Assembly (NCBI GenBank): GCA_031552735.1
Contig: JAVBMF010000002.1
Span: forward strand, 19,637 to 83,636
Direction: 5' to 3'
Length of the DNA stretch: 64,000 bases
From: JAVBUY01 sp031552735
GTDB lineage: Bacteria > Bacillota > Clostridia > Christensenellales > Aristaeellaceae
Positions 8,127 through 15,943 of this stretch are shown here, one piece after another (within the stretch, counting starts at the first letter, position 1; every line of letters starts with the position of its first letter). The position numbers and the translations under genes were made by a program. The notes below the pieces were generated by a model, which was given only the letters and a program-made list of their open reading frames with translations, had not been told where the DNA came from and searched no databases.

Positions 8127-10508
8127 ATGCTCAGCGACCTGATGCGCACCATCTACGACCAGCTAGACCGCGAAACGCTGCTGGCCGAGCTCAACCCGCA
8201 GGGCCGGGGCAATGTGCTGACCTTAACCTGCCCAAGCTGCGGCCAGCGCGAAGCGTACCTGTACCGCGACGGCACGCGCATCCTGTGCAACCGCCGCAAC
8301 AAGTGCGGCTACAGCGCCTCGCTGTGGGACTATATTGCCGCGCGCGATGCCCTTGACCCGCAGGGCACGCTGATGGCGCTGGCAAAGGCCGCGCACGTCA
8401 CGCTGCCCGAACGCGGCGAAGCCTCGCCGACGTATGCGCGCGAGTTAAGCCGCCAGGCGCTGCTGGCCCGCGCCATCGAGTCAATGCGTGCCGCGCTGTT
8501 CACGCCGGAAGGCAAGGCGACGCTGACCTACCTGATCGCTCGCGGCTGGACCGAGGAAACCGCGCGCGCCGCCGGATTCGGCCATTATCCGCGACAGGGC
8601 ACGCTGAAAAAACTGCTGGCGCAAGACGGCGCCGACCTGACCGCCATTGACAACGACGACTTTTCGCTGTTCTCGCCCGCCTCGCTGGGCGATACGCACA
8701 CGCTGGCCATCCCGTACTACGACGCGTATGGCCGCCCGGAAGGCGTGATCGTCCGCGCGATCGCTCCGCTGGGCGAGCAGGGGCGCAAGTACCTGTTCAA
8801 CCGCGGCGTCAAGCGCGGCGCACACTTCTTCCATCTGGAGGCCGCCGGGCGCACCGACACGCTGATCGTGGTCGAGGGCTACATCGACGCACTGATGGCC
8901 GACGCGGTGGGCATCGGCGCGGTGGTGGCCACCGGCGGCAGCCGCGTCACGCGCCAGCAGCTCGACGAGGCGATCCGGCGCGGGGTCAAGCGCTTTGTGC
9001 TGGCGCTGGACAACGCCGAGATGGACAAGGCCGGGCGCGAGGGCGCGCTGGCCGCCATACAGGCCATTCATCAGGCAGGGGGGCGCGCGTATGTGTCGCC
9101 GCTGCCCGCCGGATACAAGGACCCCGACGAGCTGATGCGCAGCGGCAAGGATGGCGTCGAGGCATTCAAACAAAGCCTGGCCGAGCCGCGCAGCGCCGCT
9201 AGCTGGGCCGCCGAGATGCTGCTGGCCGAGTACGGCCTGCCCCTGCCAGTGGCCGGTCAGATGGCCGAAGCACCCACCGACAAGCTGCTGCGCGACAAGG
9301 TGCTGGACGACGCGATGGCTTTCGCCCGCGCGTTCACTGACCCGATCAGCCCGGCGGACTACCTAGAGCCAATCGCGCTGGCGCTGGGGCTGCCGCGGCA
9401 GACCTTGCAGCTGGAATACGAAGCCTATACCGAGCGCATCCAGCACGCCGCCAAGAACGACGCGCTGAAAAAACTCTCCGTACAGATCGCCCAGCGCGTG
9501 CACGAGGACGCCACCGACGACCTGTCCGGCGCGGTGCGCACGCAGCTGGACGAGATCGACCAGCGCTACGACGCGCGCATCCTGCGCCCCTATACGCTAG
9601 ACGCGCTGAGCGACGACCTGAAAAACGCGCCCGACGGATTGCGAACCGGGTTCACCTCGCTGGACAAACTGCTGACCATCCCGCAAGGCGCCATCACGCT
9701 GGTCGCCGCGCGGCCCTCGCACGGCAAAACCACCATGCTGACCAACCTGTTCCTGCGCATGATCGCACAGTATCCTGAGGACAGCTTCGCCTTCTTCAGC
9801 TACGAGGAAACCCGCGCCGCGCTGGCGGTCAACATGATCAACATCCTCGGCGGCAAGAAGCTGAACGACCGCAAGAACAAGTACGCCATCTCGCAGTACT
9901 TCGCGCGCGGAGGGACAGACCTGAACGGCCGCAAGGTGCCCGAGCTGGACCGTGCGTGGCAGACCTTTGGCGAGCTGGTCGATTCGGGCCGCCTGCAACT
10001 GTTCGAGGAAAGCCTGGACGCCGATACGCTGGCCGCGATGATCGTGCGCGAAAAGCGCAAGAACCCGCGCCTGAAAGCGGTGTTCATCGACTATCTGCAA
10101 AAGGTGCGCTGGAGCGGCGCGCAAGCGCCCAGCCGTCAGGTGGAATTGCAGCGCATCTCCGGCCGATTGCTCGATGCCGCGAAGGCCGCGGGCATCCCGG
10201 TCATCTTGGCGGCACAGCTGGGCCGCCCAGCCAAGGGACGCGATGCCAAGGAGGACACCCGCAAGGGCGTGCGCCTGGACAACCTACGCGAGTCCGGCGA
10301 CATGGAGCAGGACGCCAATCTGGTGCTGGGGCTATTCAACGAGGCCATGCACCAGAGCGAGGAGGACGGCGGCGAGGTGGACGACAAAAACCAGCACATC
10401 ACCGTCACGATCCTGAAAAACCGCAACGGCATGGCGGGGGCCACCATCCCCATGCGCTTTGAGCCGCAGATACTGACCATTCTGGACGAGAACAAGGGTG
10501 CTTTGTAA
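8127..10508 (+). CDS. Primase-helicase fusion (zinc finger, TOPRIM, DnaB-type helicase)
   Basis: 793 residues after ACAGGAGG. Domain order matches the bifunctional primase-helicases of phages and plasmids. An N-terminal zinc finger has C35, C38, C54 and C60 (C-x2-C-x15-C-x5-C; all cysteine, without the histidine of the usual CHC2 form). A TOPRIM fold near residues 245-340 shows VVEGYIDAL and LALDNAEMDKAGREG. A linker leads to a DnaB/RecA-type motor with Walker A ARPSHGKTT (about 524-532), the FSYEE segment, Walker B VFIDYLQ (about 650) and LRESGDMEQDANLVLGLF. It would make primers and unwind DNA at the replication fork. The location beside ParA and an iteron origin indicates a replicon-encoded replisome component. 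The weaker acidic set in the primase domain leaves primer synthesis less certain than unwinding. Confidence 0.9.
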   Translation: MLSDLMRTIYDQLDRETLLAELNPQGRGNVLTLTCPSCGQREAYLYRDGTRILCNRRNKCGYSASLWDYIAARDALDPQGTLMALAKAAHVTLPERGEASPTYARELSRQALLARAIESMRAALFTPEGKATLTYLIARGWTEETARAAGFGHYPRQGTLKKLLAQDGADLTAIDNDDFSLFSPASLGDTHTLAIPYYDAYGRPEGVIVRAIAPLGEQGRKYLFNRGVKRGAHFFHLEAAGRTDTLIVVEGYIDALMADAVGIGAVVATGGSRVTRQQLDEAIRRGVKRFVLALDNAEMDKAGREGALAAIQAIHQAGGRAYVSPLPAGYKDPDELMRSGKDGVEAFKQSLAEPRSAASWAAEMLLAEYGLPLPVAGQMAEAPTDKLLRDKVLDDAMAFARAFTDPISPADYLEPIALALGLPRQTLQLEYEAYTERIQHAAKNDALKKLSVQIAQRVHEDATDDLSGAVRTQLDEIDQRYDARILRPYTLDALSDDLKNAPDGLRTGFTSLDKLLTIPQGAITLVAARPSHGKTTMLTNLFLRMIAQYPEDSFAFFSYEETRAALAVNMINILGGKKLNDRKNKYAISQYFARGGTDLNGRKVPELDRAWQTFGELVDSGRLQLFEESLDADTLAAMIVREKRKNPRLKAVFIDYLQKVRWSGAQAPSRQVELQRISGRLLDAAKAAGIPVILAAQLGRPAKGRDAKEDTRKGVRLDNLRESGDMEQDANLVLGLFNEAMHQSEEDGGEVDDKNQHITVTILKNRNGMAGATIPMRFEPQILTILDENKGAL

Positions 10509-10650
10509 TGCGTCCTGCGCGTTGAAGGGCTTGGGATGTATCGCGCCCGCGCGCATTCGGCCAACCACTGTGCATTGCACGCCCCTCTCAAACGCGCCAG
10601 AACGCGTTCTCACGCGATTTGCGCACGGACGACTAAAACCGCGTCCGCCG

Positions 10651-10783
10651 CGCAAAAACCGCGCTGCGGGGCGCACAGCTTGTCTGTGGATGCCCTGAGG
10701 CGCGTTTGCTGGCGATATAAGGCGATTTGCCGGATTTTATGGGGAAAGATGCGTTTTTTCGCAAAAACCGCGCTACGGGGCGC
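10651..10783. repeat. 24-bp direct repeat pair in an intergenic region
   Basis: The 24 bases at 10651-10674 recur at 10760-10783 with one difference (core CGCAAAAACCGCGCT). A partial third match begins near 10634 (TAAAACCGCG). They lie between the primase-helicase gene and the 10804 gene. The same gap (10509-10803) holds no gene. A regulatory or partition role is possible but not shown. Confidence 0.6.
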
Positions 10784-10803
10784 TGAGAGCGTCTGGGAGG
10801 CAT

Positions 10804-11361
10804 ATGGGCAAAGACTACATCCAAGCGTATCTGGACGCGCTGGCCGGGGAACACCGGCTGGCCGACAAAGCGCAGCAACAACAGCTAGAGCAGCGGCTGC
10901 GCGCGGCGTGCGATCAGCTTGAAGCACCGTATCGCGAGGCGATCCGCTTGCGGGGACTGTCCGACGAACTGCGCGGGCGCATTACGCACGGCATTGCGCA
11001 GGGCATGCCGGAGCACGCGCTGCTGGAACTGGCGCTGGACTGCATCGCCGCGCTGTGCGGGGACGAGGCCTTCGCCAAGCACAACCGCGCCGCGCTGGCC
11101 GCCAGAGACGCCCACCCCGACACCGCGCCGGATGCCGCGCGCGAACAGGCGCTGCGGCGCGAATACAACTACCTGCTGACCCGCGTGCGCAGCGTGATGG
11201 CCTATGCCGCCGATGCGCGCGTGCCCATCGAGGAGCGCCAGCGCACCCTGTCCACCCTGGAGGACGTGCAGACCCGCATGCTGACCGTGCTGCACGACCT
11301 GGGCCAATATACCGCAGACGAAGCCGCCAACGGGTTCGCGGGCTATGACCCCGAACCTTGA
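10804..11361 (+). CDS. Helical protein of unknown function in the replication block
   Basis: 185 residues, starting at ATG 10804 three bases after GGGAGG, which is closer than ideal. The sequence is almost wholly helical and charged (QQQQLEQRLRAACDQLEAPY, ALRREYNYLLTRVRSVMAYA), with no membrane segment or signal peptide. The single Cys pairs and short Ala-rich helices suggest a small helical bundle or coiled coil. It lies 40 bases before parA, in the same direction, and is probably part of the partition or replication unit. No family is recognised; an accessory replication factor or a structural partner of the helicase are guesses. Confidence 0.75.
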   Translation: MGKDYIQAYLDALAGEHRLADKAQQQQLEQRLRAACDQLEAPYREAIRLRGLSDELRGRITHGIAQGMPEHALLELALDCIAALCGDEAFAKHNRAALAARDAHPDTAPDAAREQALRREYNYLLTRVRSVMAYAADARVPIEERQRTLSTLEDVQTRMLTVLHDLGQYTADEAANGFAGYDPEP

Positions 11362-11401
11362 GCAATAGATTCTTCACGCACCGACGAAAAGGAGAGAATG
11401 T

Positions 11402-12169
11402 ATGACGCGCATCATCGCCATGGTCAACCAAAAGGGTGGCGTGGGCAAAACCACCTCGGCTATTAACCTAGGCGCGGCGCTGGCCGCCGCCGGAAAACGC
11501 GTGCTGCTGGTCGATATGGACCCGCAAAGCAACCTGTCCACCAGCCTGGGCATTGACGCCTATGGCTCGGGCAAGACCATCTACGAGGTGCTGCGCGGCG
11601 ATTTGCCCGCGCGCGAGGCTGTGATGGAGCGGCACAATTACTTCGTGCTGCCCGCGTCGATCGACCTGTCCGGCGCGGAGATCGAGCTGTCCACCGCCGC
11701 CGGGCGCGAGTTTCTGCTGACCGAGGCGATGGAAGGGCTGGCGCCGGAGTATGACTATGTGATCATGGATTGCGCGCCGTCACTGGGGCTGCTGACACTG
11801 GGCGCGCTGACCTTTGCCGGCGAGGTGTTCATCCCGCTGCAAAGCGAGTTTCTGGCCTTGCAGGGCATGAGCAAGCTGCTGCAAACCGTGGACGTGGTGC
11901 AGCGCCGCCTAAACCGCAAGCTGAAAATCTCCGGCATCATCGGCACGCTCTACGATCAGCGCAAGAAACTTAACCGCGAGGTCATCCAGAAGATTTCCGA
12001 GTACTTCGACGACCGGCTGTTCGCCACACTGATCCGCGATAACGTGGCGCTGGCCGAAGCGCCCAGCTACGGCAAGGACATTTTCGAATACAGGCCCGAT
12101 TCGACCGGCGCGCAGGACTATACCGCGCTGGCGCAGGAAGTAATCGCCCAGGAGGTGCAGCATGGCTAA
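11402..12169 (+). CDS. parA: ParA-type partition ATPase
   Basis: 255 residues after AAAGGAGAG. The deviant Walker A motif KGGVGKTT is at residues 11-18, followed by VLLVDMDPQSNLSTSLG (Walker A') and YDYVIMDCAPSLGLLT (Walker B). There is no N-terminal helix-turn-helix, so it is of the short Soj/type Ib kind. ParA proteins bind DNA non-specifically when ATP-bound and move plasmid or chromosome partition complexes over the nucleoid. The gene overlaps the next one by 8 bases, the usual coupling of ATPase and centromere-binding partner. Neighbouring primase-helicase, rep genes and iterons mark it as plasmid-type partition rather than the chromosomal Soj. Confidence 0.93.
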   Translation: MTRIIAMVNQKGGVGKTTSAINLGAALAAAGKRVLLVDMDPQSNLSTSLGIDAYGSGKTIYEVLRGDLPAREAVMERHNYFVLPASIDLSGAEIELSTAAGREFLLTEAMEGLAPEYDYVIMDCAPSLGLLTLGALTFAGEVFIPLQSEFLALQGMSKLLQTVDVVQRRLNRKLKISGIIGTLYDQRKKLNREVIQKISEYFDDRLFATLIRDNVALAEAPSYGKDIFEYRPDSTGAQDYTALAQEVIAQEVQHG

Positions 12170-12692
12170 CAAAAACCCGCCGTCCTCGCGCATGGGCAGC
12201 GATCCGCTAAGCTGGATCCGCAACACGCGCGACGACGAAACGCAGGCGCAGGAGACTGCGCTGCCCGAGCAGCCCGCCACGCCCACCCGCACCGCGCGGC
12301 CCAAGATGGAGACGGTGGTGCTGCCCGATCCCGCGCCGGTCAAACCCGCCGAGCCCGCGCCCAAGGCGCAGGCCAAGGAGCATCCCGCCGCCGCCACGCC
12401 GCAAATACCGCTGGATGCCGACCAGCTGCAACAGATGTTGCAGGCCATGCTGGCCGGTGGCACCGCGCCCGCCAAGCGCGGCCGCCCGCGCTCGAACTTC
12501 CGCGAGGTCACCAAAGCCTCGCAGGAAGGGCTGCCGGAGCACTGGACGCGCGCCACCTTTATCGTGCAGGAGGACCTGCTCGATACGCTCAAGGACTACG
12601 CCTATACCGAGCGCATCACCATCCGCGACGCGGTGCAGGAGGCGCTGACGCAGTACTTGCAGGGCAAAAAGGTCATCCGCAGAAAACGATAG
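12162..12692 (+). CDS. Putative centromere-binding partner of ParA (ribbon-helix-helix)
   Basis: 176 residues. The first 120 are Pro/Ala/Glu-rich and probably disordered, with a basic patch AKRGRPRSNFRE. The last 50 look like a ribbon-helix-helix fold: a short strand WTRATFIVQ, helix EDLLDTLKDYAY, then the turn and second helix ITIRDAVQEALTQYL, ending in KKVIRRKR. It overlaps parA by 8 bases. This is the organisation of type Ib partition systems, where a small RHH protein binds the centromere and represses the operon while its flexible tail stimulates ParA. The RHH here is at the C-terminus. The classical ParB fold is absent. Confidence 0.8.
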   Translation: MANKNPPSSRMGSDPLSWIRNTRDDETQAQETALPEQPATPTRTARPKMETVVLPDPAPVKPAEPAPKAQAKEHPAAATPQIPLDADQLQQMLQAMLAGGTAPAKRGRPRSNFREVTKASQEGLPEHWTRATFIVQEDLLDTLKDYAYTERITIRDAVQEALTQYLQGKKVIRRKR

Positions 12693-12747
12693 GGGACTGA
12701 TTGGCGTAAAGGGCACCCTTCCCCGGCCCGCTTTCGCAAAAATCCAC

Positions 12748-12775
12748 AAAAACCTCCCCCTGCGGGAGGTTTTTT
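12748..12775 (+). terminator. Intrinsic terminator after the parA operon
   Basis: AAAAACCTCCC pairs with GGGAGGTTTTT around a 5-base loop, and the T-run continues to TTTTTT. It separates the partition genes from the putative rep operon. Confidence 0.85.
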
Positions 12776-12797
12776 GTCCCATCATGGAGAACCCTTC

Positions 12798-12848
12798 CGC
12801 AACGCAACCGACGCATATGTGCGTTGCGCCTGGATCACCAGCGCAACG
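12798..12848. promoter_or_regulatory. Candidate Rep operator sharing the iteron half-site
   Basis: A 9-bp inverted repeat, CGCAACGCA (12798-12806) and TGCGTTGCG (12820-12828), has a smaller nested repeat ACGCA/TGCGT. A third CGCAACG is at 12842-12848. The arms contain CGTTGCG, which is exactly the 3' part of the iterons plus the base that usually follows them (CCGTTGC-G). It lies directly upstream of the two-gene putative rep operon. In known iteron plasmids Rep represses its own gene from an inverted repeat that resembles half iterons; that role here is inference. Confidence 0.55.
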
Positions 12849-12864
12849 GGAAACAGGGGATCGC

Positions 12865-14097
12865 ATGAAAAAAGACATCAAACAACTGCTGCGCGAGCAA
12901 AAACTGACCGGGGATCTGGTCGGTCAGATTCTGATCCAAGACATGGTCAACTCCTATCAGCAGCAGTTGCCCGGCGCCAAAAACACCGAGCAGCTCTTGT
13001 CCGAGCGCGACAAGCAGCAGTTGGTGGCGGCGCTGAGCACGCCGGAGGAAATTCAGGTTTACGCACAGTACAAGCAGGTGCAGCGCTATTTGCTGCAAGC
13101 CCGGCTGTACTACATGCTGGCCTGGCAGCGCGCCGAGATCAACTATCTGCGCGTGGTCTCCACCCTGAATCAGCTTGAGGGCAACGAGGACCTGTTCGGC
13201 TCGCTGCGGCAAATCCCCAAGTGGAGCACGCGCGAGGCCGTCGCCGAAGCGGTGCGCGAGGAAGAGCATCGCCGCGCGCACCTGATGCTGACCAGCCGCG
13301 AGTGCCTGACGATGATGATGCACATCATCCGTCAGGATAAACAACATCCGTTGTTTCGGGCGATAGAGCGGGTCTTTTACAACATCCCGGGCAAGGGCGA
13401 GGACGCCGCGCGGCTTGAAAAGCTCCAGCGCGACTTCCCCGACGCCTATCAGACCCTTGTCGATCAGCTTTCGGTCATTCCCGGCTTTTCGGCCAAGAAT
13501 CTGGAGCGCACGATCTCGCTGACCGCCGCACGCGACGCCGGGCTGGACTTGGTCACCATGCTGCATGGCACGCCGATCCAGCAGCTCTCGCCCTATGGAT
13601 TCGCCGAAATGCTGGGCGGTGCAACCCCCCCGGACTTCAACCATCCCGAGGAATACTCCTTTCTGTCGGCCATTGAAAGCTTGGGCACTTCGCTGTACCG
13701 CCGCTTTTTTGAGTTTATGGACGCCCAGCGCGAGATATATGCCAACCGCGCCGCAATGACCCTGCTGGGCGAACGCATCGGCGTGTCCAATCTGGAGGTG
13801 TTCTTGCCCGAACAACTGCCCGAGGACATGGCCGAGCAAATGCTGCAAGCCATTCTGGATATCGAGGACTGGGTCGTCACCTGCGACCAGAACGATCCCA
13901 AGTTCCGCGAGTTTCTTGGCATGCTGGAGCCAACGATTCTTCAGATCGGCCCGGAGTTGCCCACCCCGGAGGGACTTGCCGCCGCACGCGCGGCGCTGGC
14001 CGATCTGTCCATCGTCGAAAACCCCGTGGCGCTGCTGGGCCTGCTGATGCAACGCGCGCCATTGCGCATGCCCCAGGGAGAAGGTGACCGGCCATGA
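12865..14097 (+). CDS. Replication-block protein of unknown function, first gene of rep operon
   Basis: 410 residues from ATG 12865, chosen because AACAGGGG precedes it and the protein begins cleanly with MKKDIKQLLREQ. An upstream in-frame ATG at 12784 would overlap the terminator and run through the inverted repeat. The protein is soluble, helical and charged (KQVQRYLLQARLYYMLAWQR, EHRRAHLMLTSRECLTMMMH), with no membrane segment, zinc motif or nucleotide loop that I recognise. The stop overlaps the start of the next gene by 4 bases (ATGA), so the two are translationally coupled. It sits between the candidate operator and the putative initiator, which suggests a replication accessory or copy-control function. 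No family assigned. Confidence 0.75.
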   Translation: MKKDIKQLLREQKLTGDLVGQILIQDMVNSYQQQLPGAKNTEQLLSERDKQQLVAALSTPEEIQVYAQYKQVQRYLLQARLYYMLAWQRAEINYLRVVSTLNQLEGNEDLFGSLRQIPKWSTREAVAEAVREEEHRRAHLMLTSRECLTMMMHIIRQDKQHPLFRAIERVFYNIPGKGEDAARLEKLQRDFPDAYQTLVDQLSVIPGFSAKNLERTISLTAARDAGLDLVTMLHGTPIQQLSPYGFAEMLGGATPPDFNHPEEYSFLSAIESLGTSLYRRFFEFMDAQREIYANRAAMTLLGERIGVSNLEVFLPEQLPEDMAEQMLQAILDIEDWVVTCDQNDPKFREFLGMLEPTILQIGPELPTPEGLAAARAALADLSIVENPVALLGLLMQRAPLRMPQGEGDRP

Positions 14098-15341
14098 CCA
14101 CCAACCGCCGCAAAACCGTCGCGCTGGAGCGAATCCTCGTGTCGGAAGCCGCGCCGGTCGAGCTGACGCAGTCGCCGGTGTACATCATGCCCGAGGCGGC
14201 GCAGGAGTTTATCAAGGTGACCCTGCACTCCGAAAAGCTGAAATTCGGCCACAAGCCGTCGCGCACCGGGCAGATTGATGTGTTTGACCTGCTCGACAGC
14301 GGCGAGGGCAAGAGCATCGAGGCCCGCGAAGAGGACAAGGAGCTGGCCCGCGAGCAGGGGCTGACGGTCATCGGGCTGGACTTCTCGCTGGCACAGAACA
14401 AGGCGCTGCACGCGGTACAGACGCTGCTGTCGCGCACCGATTACCAGGGCAACATGCCCCAGCGCTACATCAGCGATCCCAACAACGTGTTCGCCTTTAC
14501 CGGCACGCTGCCGGTGCTGAAGTTCTCGGTCAGCGAGTATCTGGACGCGTTTGGCGTCACCAAGTACCAAACCAAGCGCGGCAAGATGGAATACGCCTCG
14601 GCCGAGCGCGAAGAGGCGCTGAAAGCCTTGCGCGATCTGGAAAAACCGGTGATCATGGTGTACAACCGCGTCATCCGCCGCGACCAGCAGAACCGCCTGC
14701 TGCACGACGCGATCCGCACCGTGCGCCCGCTGTTAAACATCGTCGAAGGCTTCCGCGATTTGACCGAGGCCGAGCTGGAAGGCATCCAGCAGGGCGCCAG
14801 CGGCGCGGAGCGGCTCAGCCACATCGTCATCGAGCCGTCGGTGGTGCTGGTCGATCAGGTCAACAAGTACTTTGTGCTAAAGCCCGCCAACCTCTATCAG
14901 GAGCTGCGCATCAAGTTTGGCAAGACCGACAAGAAGCTGGCACTGTTCATCGAATACCTGCTGGCCAAAGCCGCCGACTATGCGCGGCACAAGCGTTCGC
15001 TCAACGACATCCGGCTAAAGATCGAAACGCTGGCGTACGGCCTGCGCATGGACGCGCTGATCAATACGCGCCAATCCAAGCGCATCCTGACCACGCTGGT
15101 GGATTTCTTTGACAAGGCGCAGGCGCTGGGCTATGTGGGCCGCTACGCCATCCGCGAAGGCGCGACGCCGCTGGGCGGTGTGGTGGAGTTTTCGATGGTG
15201 CCGGGCAAGGTCTACTATCCCAAGGCACTGCAAGAGGCCATGCTGGCCGGGGAACTGCCCGATGTGGGCGATGGCGCTTTCGATGATGAGGAAGAGGCGC
15301 TGAACGCGCCGGGACAGATGGATTTGCTGGATCAACTATAG
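14094..15341 (+). CDS. Putative plasmid replication initiator (Rep)
   Basis: 415 residues, coupled to the previous gene by a 4-base overlap. There is no nucleotide-binding loop. The middle holds a replication-initiator-like pattern: LDFSLAQNKALHAVQTLLS, then FSVSEYLDAFGV (helix-turn-helix-like), a basic segment VYNRVIRRDQQNRLL, and a second helical-basic part LLAKAADYARHKRSLNDIRL. This is compatible with two winged-helix domains as in Rep proteins of iteron plasmids. The C-terminus is acidic (DDEEEALN). Position is the strongest argument: it is the last protein gene before the iteron origin, and its operon has an operator-like repeat sharing the iteron half-site. Assignment as the iteron-binding initiator is inference; the preceding gene is the other candidate. 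Confidence 0.6.
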   Translation: MTTNRRKTVALERILVSEAAPVELTQSPVYIMPEAAQEFIKVTLHSEKLKFGHKPSRTGQIDVFDLLDSGEGKSIEAREEDKELAREQGLTVIGLDFSLAQNKALHAVQTLLSRTDYQGNMPQRYISDPNNVFAFTGTLPVLKFSVSEYLDAFGVTKYQTKRGKMEYASAEREEALKALRDLEKPVIMVYNRVIRRDQQNRLLHDAIRTVRPLLNIVEGFRDLTEAELEGIQQGASGAERLSHIVIEPSVVLVDQVNKYFVLKPANLYQELRIKFGKTDKKLALFIEYLLAKAADYARHKRSLNDIRLKIETLAYGLRMDALINTRQSKRILTTLVDFFDKAQALGYVGRYAIREGATPLGGVVEFSMVPGKVYYPKALQEAMLAGELPDVGDGAFDDEEEALNAPGQMDLLDQL

Positions 15342-15353
15342 CGCTGCGCGTTC

Positions 15354-15380
15354 GAGGGGAAAGCCGATGGCTTTCCCCTC
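15354..15380 (+). terminator. Terminator-like hairpin after the putative rep gene
   Basis: GAGGGGAAAGCC and GGCTTTCCCCTC form a perfect 12-bp stem with a 3-base loop, 13 bases after the stop codon. The following T-run is weak (GGTTTAC). Confidence 0.6.
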
Positions 15381-15383
15381 GGT

Positions 15384-15619
15384 TTACGGGCATGATTCCC
15401 TCCGCAGGCTACGGGAATCGCCCCGCACGCGGGGCAAAGCCCCGCGATACGAATTTGTATGGGGGTGCGCCCCCATACCCCCGGGGGTAGGGGGAAACCT
15501 GTTTGCTCGTTTTCTCCCGGGGTTTCAGGGGTCGCAACCCCTGACCCTGATCGTGTCAGGCGGCTTTGCCGCCTGCGCGGGGCGATTCCCGTAGCCTGCG
15601 GAGGGAATCATGCCCGTAA
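15384..15619. repeat. 43-bp inverted repeats enclosing four hairpins
   Basis: The left arm 15384-15426 and right arm 15577-15619 are perfect reverse complements over 43 bp. The 150 bp between them is almost wholly made of smaller hairpins: 15428-15446 (GCGGGGC/GCCCCGC), 15457-15478 (GTATGGGGG/CCCCCATAC), 15526-15543 (CAGGGGT/ACCCCTG) and 15557-15575 (CAGGCGGC/GCCGCCTG). It encodes no protein. It resembles a small non-autonomous mobile element or a highly folded intergenic repeat. No clear target duplication flanks it. Confidence 0.8.
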
Positions 15620-15621
15620 TC

Positions 15622-15650
15622 TCAAGAAAACGCAACATGCGTTTTCTTGA
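15622..15650. terminator. Bidirectional hairpin next to the origin
   Basis: TCAAGAAAACGCA and TGCGTTTTCTTGA pair perfectly over 13 bp with a 3-base loop. The A- and T-runs are inside the stem. It lies between the inverted-repeat element and the first iteron and could shield the origin from transcription. Confidence 0.5.
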
Positions 15651-15677
15651 AGAGCGCAGCGCAGCGAAACCCCATAA

Positions 15678-15761
15678 TCTGCCTAAAACCGTTGGAAAAT
15701 CTGCCTAAAACCGTTGGAATGTCTGCCTGTAATGGTTGCAAAATCTGCCTGCAACAGTTGC
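15678..15761 (+). repeat. Four iterons at exact 22-bp pitch (core of origin)
   Basis: 18-bp units start at 15678, 15700, 15722 and 15744. The first two read TCTGCCTAAAACCGTTGG; the third and fourth are variants (TCTGCCTGTAATGGTTGC and TCTGCCTGCAACAGTTGC). All point the same way and lie two helical turns apart, the classical arrangement for cooperative Rep binding at iteron origins. The consensus over all copies is TCTGCCTAAAACCGTTGC. Confidence 0.9.
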
Positions 15762-15805
15762 GGGCAGACCGGCGCAACGCCTTGTGGGACAAGGGGTTGC
15801 GGGGT

Positions 15806-15883
15806 TGTGGATAACTGCTATAATTTCTATAATTCTCTAGAATTATGAACTACACGCCGGCCAATCGCTGACGCTGGCCGGCG
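15806..15883. other. Origin of replication: DnaA box, AT-rich segment and hairpin
   Basis: TGTGGATAA at 15806-15814 is the exact complement of the DnaA box TTATCCACA. It is followed at once by the AT-rich stretch 15815-15850, which contains TATAATT twice and an 18-bp palindrome (ATAATTCT/AGAATTAT, 15829-15846). A GC-rich hairpin (CGCCGGCCA/TGGCCGGCG) closes it at 15855-15883. With the four phased iterons 45 bp upstream this is the full layout of an iteron origin: Rep sites, DnaA site, unwinding region. Confidence 0.85.
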
Positions 15884-15943
15884 CGTTCGCCGGGGAAGGC
15901 GCACGACAAACCGCGCAACCCATCCCTGCCGTGTCCGAAGAGA

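Noticed and set aside
12784..12864. An upstream start for the 12865 gene
   Set aside because: It has no ribosome site, begins directly behind the parA-operon terminator and would translate through the operator-like repeat.
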